Part shown: positions 23,966 to 33,058 of the stretch, piece by piece
How the letters are laid out: the number at the start of each line of letters is the position of its first letter
Position numbering within the stretch: position 1 is the stretch's first letter
DNA from: Melampsora larici-populina 98AG31
Taxonomy: Eukaryota; Basidiomycota; Pucciniomycetes; Pucciniales; Melampsoraceae
Direction of reading: 5' to 3'
Length of the DNA stretch: 64,000 nucleotides
Assembly (NCBI RefSeq): GCF_000204055.1
Contig: NW_006768796.1
Span: 939,092 to 1,003,091 of the forward strand
The notes under the pieces: model-generated
The model's database searches: none
What the model was told of the DNA's origin: nothing
Seen by the model: only the letters and a program-made list of their open reading frames with translations
Program-made: the position numbers and the translations under genes

Positions 23966-24772
23966 CTAAGTTTTCGTCTTCTTCCTTGATTCAGTATTTG
24001 CAGAAGGTGGAAGTGAAATATGAGATTGGATTAAAGAATGTGCTACTGATTCTTGCTCAGAGGTGATAGCTGATTCCTGATCCCGATTACGTGATTCAAG
24101 AGCCTAGAAAATAAGAAGAATGCAGTCCGATTCTTGAATTTTCGAAATTTAAACGATATGATCAAACTTTCAAGAATACTAACCCTTAGGTATGATCCAC
24201 TACTCTTTGAAAACACCCGTTCAGCATCTCCTACGACTTCAGTGTGTGGGTTGAGTAAGGATGAAGTTCCAAAAGCAGCAGTTGTAGTTCTTTTACGTCG
24301 AGTTGAATGATGATCGACTGATGATATTCCATTAGCGCCTATTGTGACAGACGGCGGAGCTTTAACGTAAGCTTCGTATCCTTTAACGATATTACCGAAT
24401 GAGTTCGCCGTTGGATGAGTCAGATAAGCCGTCTCATCAGCGTAAAGTGTTGCTTCTAATGAAGCCTTGAAGGTTTCAAAAGTGAAAAGGATAAAGAAAG
24501 TGTCAGGTTTCGAATATGAGTCTGAGATTGATTATAAAAGCGCGTTCAGATTGACAACTTACAAGTTCTTTGTCCAACTTTCGTTTCTTCAAAAGGGTTT
24601 GAGTCAATTCCTTTTTAGCTGTTTCTAATCTTTGTCTTAGTTCAGGATCCTCAATGACATGATTTGATATCTGAGTATTTTGATTTGATTGATTGGATTC
24701 TTGTTGTTCCAAGTTTGATTGATATTGGATGGAATGTGCTGTTATAGGTTGAACGAGATTACTTGAAGCCAT
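23966..24772 (-). CDS. EAF6: Chromatin modification protein Eaf6 (NuA4 subunit)
   Basis: Exons 24772-24563, 24465-24184 and 24103-23966 join in frame to 209 residues. A Gln/Asn-rich N-terminus leads into a coiled coil (RQRLETAKKELTQTLLKKRK, residues about 45-65). The diagnostic Eaf6 core runs LEATLYADETAYL, then a spacer, then FGNIVKGYEAYVK, split by intron 1. The C-terminal tail is Ser-rich and ends in RKKTKT. Eaf6 is a small structural subunit of the NuA4 (and NuA3/MOZ-type) histone acetyltransferase complexes in the nucleus. Length is slightly above the usual 110-200 residues because of the low-complexity ends. Splice sites are GTAAGT / AAG, GTTAGT / TAG. Confidence 0.85.
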
Positions 24773-25844
24773 CGATGGTTTTAGTCAAGTTGAACTTGAG
24801 CGGAAAGGTTTCGATCAACTCTTCGAGAATTAAATCTCCAATAGCCTTTCACAGCTTCCTTGCCTTTCACAGCTCCATCACTTGTCACGTGAGAAATCGA
24901 GCTTGTGATATACAACAGATTCACAAGTTCGAGTCATGTCGATGCCTCAAGACAAATGTGGACTTCAGGTTGTCTCACAACGAATCAGTATAAGTAGTTG
25001 ACATAATCCCCAGCGGCAGGTAAGTACTTGAAGAATTCTCTTGCACATAACCGAATCGCACGGCTTCAGAAAAGAACCGAATGGAATCTCAAACCCGCTG
25101 AGGATGAAGTAAAAGAAGAGTGTATACGAAAAACATCTGTTTCTACATGGAATCTGATAAGAGGAAAGTAGATAGATTTTAATAATCAAAAAGATCTGAT
25201 CATACTTACTACACTGATTTTAAGCTTGCTATAAAGAGCAAGAGAAAAAGATCATCTATGTTGGCCCGCATCAGGGGTAGAGAAAGGAAGTGTTAGGAGA
25301 GAAATTTCAAGATCAAAGCATTTGAAAGATTCCAGAGCATCAGTAAATATGCGATTTTTGAACTGCTTGTGATATCAGTAAAAACTTACAGTCAGTTGAC
25401 ATATCCTTTGTCTTGATATTGATCCGGGCCTTGATCTGGAGGTTCCTCAGGAGGGATGTGGAAAAAACATCCTTATCAAGTTGATGATCAATGTTTGAAC
25501 CTTGTAAACTTGTATGGTTAACTAGAAAAAAAAGAGGTATGAGTCATATGAATGAGGCCACCCAACAACGATATCTGCAAGGTTGGATGTCACATGAGGT
25601 GGTATGAAATGCATATCCTATGTCCTTGCCCTCCAAGGCGCGATCATCAATGTCCATCCTTCTCCTGTGGGCTTCGAAAGATCTTTGAAAGAAAAGTTTG
25701 AGAAATTCGTTCAAAGACAAAAATGTGTCCACACGAAATGAGATACTCAAGATCTCGTGGCGGTGAGGGTTGATTGATGCACCTTGCCCTTGGACATCTC
25801 CCATTCAGACCCAAGAGGGGAATATCCAACATTCATCGTGAGAA
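24773..25844 (-). other. Possible fragmentary gene (minus strand)
   Basis: A minus-strand segment at about 25392-25523 is a 44-codon open exon bordered by TTTTTTCTAG and GTAAGT, and an upstream open stretch lies at 25544-25832. The upstream frame begins just inside the boundary of the palindromic element at 25845, so a gene could have been truncated by that insertion. I recognise no domain and cannot join the exons with confidence. The rest (24773-25390) is ordinary intergenic DNA. Confidence 0.3.
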
Positions 25845-26661
25845 CACCAGGGGGTAAACTTACGGCAAGAAAACGGTTTTCGAAGCCGTTTTCCTGCCGT
25901 CACGGATTTGAACTATTCGTGTCGTTTCTGAGACGATTTCAGATGGGACCGCACGAACGCGGTTCCCATCACCGTTTTTGGCGGTGCGAGCAAACTGCCT
26001 CGGTGACCCCTGAACACGGTCCCTGGAACGTTCCGAGGGTACGTCGTAGATTTGCCAAAAGAAAATCAGGCAGTGGGACTTGAACACAGGCTCAAAAACG
26101 AGAAAAGGCTTGGTCGTGGCCACAGAGCGTTTCACCGCTACACCATACAGACCACACTGTGAGTCCACCTTGTGTCATATCAGTATGCTTTCGAATCATC
26201 AACCGAGTCATTCCTCAATAACAAGGCTTATCAGCTATCGTTGGCACAACCGGTAACGATGCTTGCCATGTGATTCTCCGAGGCTCAACCGATGGACACG
26301 TGTATTCGGCTCAGCATGTAGAGTCATGTAGCGCACAACTTTCAAAAGCTGGCCTACGACCATCAGTGATGATCGATTGCTCGCATGGTAACTCACAAAA
26401 ACAAATTGCAAGTTAAGTCGTCGTTGCTGAAGGTAGTTCGACACCGATTGCAATCGGTATCAAAAAAACTGCTTCACCACCACCTCAGGAGCCGTTCTCA
26501 AACGGTTGCTGACATGCAGCTCGTTCCAGAAGCGGTGGTGGAACGGTGTCCGAATCGGTTTCGGCGAAACCGGTTCCACACCTTCCTGGGCGGTTCAGGT
26601 GACGAAACCTTTGAAATCGTCACAGGAACCGGCCGAGGCCGAGGACCATTACCCCCTGGTG
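25845..26661. mobile_element. 817-bp palindrome-rich TIR element
   Basis: CACCAGGGGGTAA at 25845-25857 is inverted exactly at 26649-26661. The interior is GC-richer than its surroundings and full of short palindromes: ACGGTTTTCGAAGCCGT, CCGATTGCAATCGG, CGGTTTCGGCGAAACCG, CCGTTCTCAAACGG. No transposase reading frame is present. A tRNA-like pair of internal promoter boxes sits in the middle (see 26070-26160). No target duplication could be fixed, so the class is open. Confidence 0.5.
26070..26160 (-). ncRNA. tRNA-related / pol III promoter-like sequence
   Basis: Minus strand: TGGTGTAGCGG fits the A box (TRGYNNARNGG), and 49 nt later GTTCAAGTC fits the B box (GWTCRANNC). The flanks do not form a proper acceptor stem and the T stem pairs only 3 of 5, so it is not a functional tRNA. 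A tRNA-derived SINE head or pol III-transcribed element is the best reading. Confidence 0.4.
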
Positions 26662-26946
26662 AATCTGAACTCCCTCTCACGTCTGAGTCGCCCATTTTGA
26701 CACACTTTGAGCCATTTTTAGCAGTTCGGAGATGTCCAATATCCAGCTTTCAAGAGTTGCTTAAATTAGTCCTTATGTGAAGCCATGACACGCCTCGACG
26801 GGAATCTCGTAAATCAAATTCAGCATCATCTGGATCGTGGAGATTTTGAATCAGACAAAGCAATCCAGGAGGATAGGCCGCATCTACTGAATAGTGGCAA
26901 TTCTCGCTCTCATCCACTAATTTTCTCAATGTTCACATACACCAAG

Positions 26947-28590
26947 ATGCGCTCAAAAGCTTAGGGCCCGTTCGGTCCCTTTTCAGATATTATCTGACCT
27001 GAAAGCCAAATTTCGATTTGCCCCTATCTCGAGGGGCACATCGAGATTTTGGTATCTCAGGGATGAAAACTACCGAACAGCAATCTGAAAAAGGTCAACA
27101 GGTGTCTGTTGACCCCTTCAAGATCATATTGCTGTTCGGTAACAACAATCTCCAAGCTGCATCTTTGCTCTCTATCTCATCCAAACCTCTAAAATGGTCA
27201 TCCATGACCTTCATCGTTCTCTCGCTTCAACAAAACCTCATCGTAGGGAACTCGTGCAACGAGTGTGATAATAACACAAGTAATAATATCAATTAATTGT
27301 TTGTTTGGAGACACATACATGATCCAGGCTGTGGAATAGAGGGGTATCAAGAACATGAATAAAGAAAAAAAGAATAGGAAAACAAGAGGAAAAAAGCGGA
27401 AACAAACAAAACAAACGGAAACGAACAAAACAAAACAAATAAAGAAAAGAAAAGAAAAAGAGACAAAAGAAACAAAAAAGAAAAAACAAGGAGAGAAATG
27501 GTTGAATAAGTCGCCAGGTCATGACAAAGCTGAGCAAAGGATTGAAAGCTATCAAGAGGCGACATGAAAAGGGTATGTGTTGATAATGAGATGTGGAGAG
27601 AGAAGTGGATGATCAACGACGATGAGGGAGGGGCAGATAGAGATAGAGGGCCGAGATACAGCCTCAAGGCTCTATCTCTATCTGGTCAAATATCTTGATC
27701 TTGTTGATCAGATATTGACCCCAAATACTGGAACCGAACATCAATCTGGTTTTCACTTTTTGGTCGAGATTGGACCGAGATACTATCTGACAGTATGTAA
27801 CACTTTTGGTGTGAAATTTCATCAGATAGTATCTGATCAGCGGGACCGAACGGGCCCTTATATCAAGGTGGTTTTCATGTGTATGATTATCTCAGTATCT
27901 GTTTTGAAAAGAGCGGCTTCAGCCGAGACATTCTCGATGCTATGCAACTACGCGTTTGACGGGGGCTCAGCAGGCGATCCAGTATGTTAGTCATTTTTAT
28001 CACATTTTGGTTTCATCTAGGTCAGCTCAAGTGGTATTTGCTTTGAAACAGCTTGTTCGCAGGTCCGCAAGGAAGGAGATTATTACAATCGATATTGTAA
28101 AGCTGACACATGCACAGGTAAAGTTGCTCACGTTCCTCTCCATTTACAAGCACGCATCATGAATGACACTTCATTCATATGTGAATATCACAGTCGTAGG
28201 GAGTAAAGAGACAATGGTCCAAATGCCTTGTGGGAAGATCAAACGACATTGCGCGAAGTACTATCCTTCCGCCGACCCGCAGAAGCATAATATTTACAGT
28301 GAGTAAACATTTCCTTTCCAATCCTTGAAGCCATTGATAATTTTCTCACACAACTTCATCTTATGTTTTTACCATGTGTATGTTCAGTTTGTTTTGACAA
28401 CTATGATCGCCAAGAGTTCAAATGTCCCCACGCCATTGGCGCATGGCCATACCTGGGTAAGGCACATTTTTCTGTTATTACGGAGAAGTTTGCACAACGA
28501 GTTATTGATCTCATCAGTATTTGTCTTTGATTCAATTCAATAGGGTGTTCAACATGTTGCGAAAAAGAAGATTACAACAAGTGCAAGTAA
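26947..28590 (+). pseudogene. Cysteine-rich candidate secreted effector A, interrupted by a transposon
   Basis: Five exons. The shorter form starting at 27877 uses 27877-27981, 28021-28117, 28200-28298, 28388-28456 and 28544-28590 (138 residues, 13 Cys after the N-terminal segment). All later junctions keep frame, with GT/AG borders. An ATG at 26947 in good context begins five codons that run in frame into the element at 26964-27857. The codons after the element continue as a hydrophobic signal-like stretch. The insertion therefore sits inside the signal-peptide region. The internal ATG at 27877 leaves a shorter hydrophobic start (MCMIISVSVL) followed by Lys-Arg, a weaker signal. Motifs: GDP near the exon 1 end, CF..xAC, CFD..CPH, and a GCSTCC...C end. 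Paralogue B (29955-30611) shares these. Resembles rust small secreted cysteine-rich proteins; host target unknown. Confidence 0.6.
26964..27857. mobile_element. Tourist-like (PIF/Harbinger) non-autonomous element, 894 bp
   Basis: The ends are GGGCCCGTTCGGTCCC and its exact inverse. TTA flanks both sides (26961-26963 and 27858-27860), the Harbinger-type target duplication. Subterminal regions fold into further hairpins, for example ACCGAACAGCAAT...ATTGCTGTTCGGT near 27070-27140. The centre is a purine-rich AAAGAAAA tract (27350-27500). No transposase. Inserted into the start of candidate effector A. Confidence 0.85.
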
Positions 28591-28744
28591 TCACCTTTTG
28601 ATTTACGGACTTGAGTGTACTGGGAATTTGGAATAAGAATTATAGGGTGTCAATGAAGTCGAATAAAAGCATACAAATGATGACTGATGTCATATATGTC
28701 GGAGATGAAATGGACCTTTTACGAGCTATGCGTACAGAATCCAC

Positions 28745-29140
28745 CTGGAATAAAGCTTGAAGCGTCTTGAATTGCACAAGAATTGATGATAGATCTTTTA
28801 AAGATAAGCATGATGAACTTTAAATCTTTCCATATGCATATATAGTAATTTGAAACAAATCTCAATAAAATCTATATACTATGCTACTTGGCTAATTCTG
28901 GCCCTCAATGAGCTCTCATAGGCTCTCATCAACTGATTGCTTCTGAGATTCTGATGTCTTCGTTTATAAACAAATGATCTCCAATTAATTCGACAAATCG
29001 ACCCTCATCACCGCTTCAGATCAGATGATTTTGATTTGGGTCCAACCGGAGACTACTATCTTGGACGTCGATTGGTCCTCTATAGCTGGCAAAGGTATTG
29101 CCAGGCAGGAGTGACAGGAATGCTATTGAGTACGTTCAAA
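28745..29140 (-). repeat. Duplicated segment, copy 2
   Basis: Homologous to 23341-23912 in the same orientation, but its reading frame contains stops. The common peptide skeleton is (Q/E)RT(R/Q)...AI(E/D)..S..(K/E)I(V/A)VS. Probably part of a segmental or repeat-driven duplication that also spread the effector-like genes on either side. Confidence 0.4.
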
Positions 29141-29954
29141 TGTGAACATAGGAGACATATCACAATTCTGGGCATCTTGAGATGAACCTCAAATGAAGTG
29201 CTTTGTTTCAATGACAGCACAAGTGGATTTATGGCATTATGTCAAACTCAAAATGCAACGGAATATCAGAAAATAATTTGAAGTAAAACTATTTGAAGTA
29301 TGGACCAGGTTCTTTTAGTAGTCTTCCTTGAGGCAGTTTTTTTGGATGGTTGAAGTGAAACATGTGGATCCTTTATTTCTGGAGCATGGATGGATCTTCT
29401 TTAGCTTAACGAGAGTCAAGACACAGCCGTGCGTAGAGATCTTTGTCAAGCTAAGCCTTCTGTGGTGGGTACATATGAAATAGTTAATCAATTGCTTGGT
29501 CGGTTTGGTACCCAATAGCTCAGCTGATAAAGCACATGTTCAGATGATTGTAAAAGAGTTGTCTGATGGTTCTTCAGAGGTACGGGAAGCATACTAAAAA
29601 TTGAGGGGATGGTAGAATTTAGAAGGAGATTATATGGCGTTGATGTTGCCCGGTGATGTTGCATTGCCGGTGTTGGATAATATTTTAAGAGCCTTTGAAG
29701 GCCTTTGATCAATAGAACTAAACTCATGGGTTTATTTCAGTTCTCAGATATTCTTATCCTTCAGCCACCTCACAATACCACCCAACATACCTATAAACAA
29801 AGGAGGTAGAGTTGAAGACTGTTGAAGAGATGTGTCGGCCACTGGCTGTGCGACCACCAAAGTGCATTAGACCACGTAAATAGACCACAACGGTCCAATT
29901 CCAATTTCAGAAGTAACTTCCCCACATGTTCCCGTGGTCCCCATGTACAACACG

Positions 29955-30611
29955 ATGTCTTTCAAAACCCACCTCAATATATTTGTGATGTACATCACAC
30001 TGTCATTCCTTATGGAAATCAACTCGGTCAGCGGCCTAGACTGTCCCGCTGGATTCAATAAGGGGGACCCAGCCGGTGAATCCTTTTTGATATAGACTGT
30101 CGTTGTCATCTGTTCTGATCCTTTCTACTTTTCACACAGCTTGTGCGCAGACTATTGCAGGGTATGGAACCTACAATTGTCCATATGCGCGATGTGGCCA
30201 TGCTGGTGAAGTCCTCCAAAACCTCTTTATTTCACACTCATGATATTTACAACAATTTCTTCTGTGGATGTGATCACCAAAGGACATAAGTGGATATGGA
30301 TGTACAATTGTGTGCTTTATGGTTCCGATCAGACCGGAGTAAGTAACCAACAATGCGAGGAGTATAATTATCTCAGTGACGGTATTTTCAGTCAGTAGAT
30401 GATTCTCTACCTTTTCATTCTTCATACTTCAATTGATCAACACCTTTGCTGAAATCAACTCCATGAATCTGAACTTTTTTTGATCAACATTTGTTTAGCT
30501 TGTTGGAACCATCACAGTATCCTTTATACGTGCCCCCATAAGGTGACTGACACATCAATATGTAGGCCAACTTTTTGTGATTTTGAAGAAGCTCAGAAAA
30601 TGTGCCATTGA
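29955..30611 (+). CDS. Cysteine-rich candidate secreted effector B
   Basis: Four exons: 29955-30075, 30140-30205, 30291-30338 and 30499-30611, giving 115 residues. The N-terminus (residues 1-27) is a good signal peptide: basic start, then IFVMYITLSFL, then a Ser-Val-Ser-Gly cleavage region. The mature part has about 10 Cys and repeats the layout of effector A: a GDPA turn at the exon 1 end, CAQ...YNCPYARC, CW(N)...CPH, and an ICRPTFC...C end. Intron phases also match A. Exon 3 was placed by requiring phase agreement with A, and its acceptor (after GGACATAAG) is less certain. Secreted cysteine-rich proteins of this size in rusts are usually effector candidates. The target and role are unknown. 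Confidence 0.6.
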
Positions 30612-31177
30612 TGTCATCCGTCTTTGCTTTTGACTCGGTAGCTTGTGAAGGTTGCAGCTTAAACTAAGGGCCTCGCGCGGCCACAGGTTTATCACTATTA
30701 GTATTATTGCAAGTCATTGATGTAAACCCTTGATCTTTTGAGACATCCAATATGATAAAAGAGCCTTTTGATGTCTTGGTGATCCAATTTCATAACAAGT
30801 CTTACGTGTTACTCCAAAGGACTAAACAAGACATTGGTGATTTTTTTATTGTTGAATAAGAAGTGTACCAAATTTGTACATTTTCTGGTTGTCAGAAGTC
30901 CAAGTCATATTGAAGTTTATTGATACTTCTGCACCGCCTTCCAAAGCTATTGTAACTCCATGAAATTATGCCCATGCAAAAGTGTTCCAAGAATTTTATC
31001 AGAATATGGAAAATTGGAGGAAAAATATAACAATTTGTGTTTTTACTTTTTGTAAAATTGATGAACTTGCATCCTATATTCAGACAGAAATTGACATACA
31101 AGAAATTGACATACAATATGCCAAATCTCTGCACCACAATTAGTTTGAGAATGATTTTTGGTGCTCTCAGTTCAACC
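30612..31177. other. Intergenic region
   Basis: AT-rich sequence with no supported gene; it ends with GTTCAACC, the left target duplication of the element that starts at 31178. Confidence 0.5.
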
Positions 31178-31729
31178 TCAGCATGAGCCCCGCTCGCTCG
31201 GGAGCGGGGACCGGCGAAAATCCACCCCAAGCACTTTTTGGAAATGCATCCCGGCTTCCAAGCCGACCCCTCCCCGTCGGGGATCTTCATGTACATCTTC
31301 AGACCGTCCCCCGCCACCGAAAATTGGGGGCCTACCGAAATATCGGTTCCCCGTCGGTTCCCCGTCGAGTGTTAGTCGGTAGAGCTTGCTAGATCAAAAA
31401 AATTCATAAATCTGCTTCACGAGCAAGTTCCGGCTGATATTCTACTGTTTCGTACAGGTATTTCATTGTATTTGATTCCTTATACTGATGTATGAGTTGT
31501 TACGAGGCCTTCCTCACCTTTCATTTCTCCCTATCTGCCCTCGATTCTACAGCTCTCTGCTATAGCTCGGTTCCCCGATAAAAACCGGGGATCCTCATAC
31601 TCTTGCCCGGTCCCCGCTCCGTCGGAGTCGGTACGGTGCCGGGGGGCTGAGATACCTATCCCGAGGCACCGTACCGACGGTACGGAAGCCGGAGATCCCC
31701 GAGCCCGCGGGAAACGGGGCTCATGCTGA
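31178..31729. mobile_element. GC-rich hAT-like MITE, 552 bp
   Basis: Perfect 15-bp TIR TCAGCATGAGCCCCG, and an exact 8-bp target duplication GTTCAACC at 31170-31177 and 31730-31737. The 8-bp duplication is typical of hAT. The interior is strongly GC-rich, with repeated CCCCG(T/A)CGG words near both ends and no ORF of transposase type. It stands out sharply from AT-rich flanks. Confidence 0.85.
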
Positions 31730-33058
31730 GTTCAACCGCATTCAAACTCATCTTCACCTGATTGACTTGAAATTTGTGGGTAGTCAGTCATAAACTTGGC
31801 TTGCAGTAGAAAGTTGTGAAGACTTTCAATGAAACCAAATCAAATACATGAGGTTGTTGTATTTACATTCAGCTTGAGAATATTGTTGGTACAAGCATGG
31901 CATTTTTGTGCTATGCATAATATGAGACATTTACGGGATACAAAGTAGAAAGCCGGGCATGTGCCCGGGCACGCCTGCAGCTTTGAATCCCCGGTCACTC
32001 AAATTCAGACACCTTTGCTAACTCCAAAGCTTCGATTTCGCTCAGCACCAATTCCATGCCTCGGTTCACGCAGAAGCAAGACCTCAGACGCTCGATTCAA
32101 GTCGAACGCCACTCAAGAAAATCCCTGCGGCACAACAACCTACCCCTCCTTGCTACTTTTGGAGTCGATACAGCAGCTGTCCAGTTCCTATTCCGGATGC
32201 TTCACGCGCTGAAGCTCTTTTGCCAAGGTGTCACCAACAATGATCAAACTGATCAAAAGAAGGCCTCTCTTATCACTCTGGTCAGTCTTCTTGAGTTGCT
32301 ACCCGCCTTGGATCGCAACTACAACCTCCTTTGATTGGGATATCGTCTTTGAGAACAGGCCTCCTCTGAGCTTGAGGTCCTAGACAAAGCACTCAGCATC
32401 TTAAATAACAAACGGTATGTTTTGAACAGGATCTCTCGTGGCCGCCAGGAACTGCGAAATGCTTGGTTCTCTCAAGTTCTGTTGGAAGGTGGTGATGGTT
32501 TCATCAAGCTGGTATGTGATAAATCGTTCAAAATAAGTTATATTTCATGCTACTAATCCTGGTTTTTGGAAGGTCCGAATGTCCAAATCAGCTTTCAACA
32601 ACCTCATCGATTTGATAGAGGACAATCCGGTCTTTCATAATAACTCAAACATGAAGCAAGCTCCTGTTTGGTGGCAGGCAAAGGTGGCACTTGCAAACTT
32701 GGGAACAGCTGGTAATGGTGGAGACCATTTTCATCTGGCACAAATGTTCAACTGCTCAGGTTTGTTTCTCTATCTCAGTTTGATTTTTAGGAACTAATAT
32801 TTGGTTTTGATATTGAACGTTCTAGAAGGTAGTGTCCAAAATTGGACAAACCTTTTCATCCTGGCTGTACTTGATTTGAAAGGCACATACATGCGGTGGC
32901 CCACTCCTGAAGAACTTTCAGCTCTTAAAAATCAAACACGCTCAATGTCATATTTCAAAGATTGTGTCGGATTTGTAGATGGTACTTACACTCCCCTGGC
33001 AACAGCCCCGCGTGCTACACCTGAAGATTATTGGACACGTAAAAATTTTTACGCTTAC

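Noticed and set aside
26070..26160. Functional tRNA gene
   Set aside because: A and B boxes match, but the acceptor stem does not pair and the T stem is broken; kept only as a tRNA-related sequence.
27347..27667. Hydrophobic Phe/Leu-rich minus-strand ORFs resembling membrane segments
   Set aside because: They are translations of the purine-rich AAAGAAAA tract inside the Tourist-like element, not a gene.
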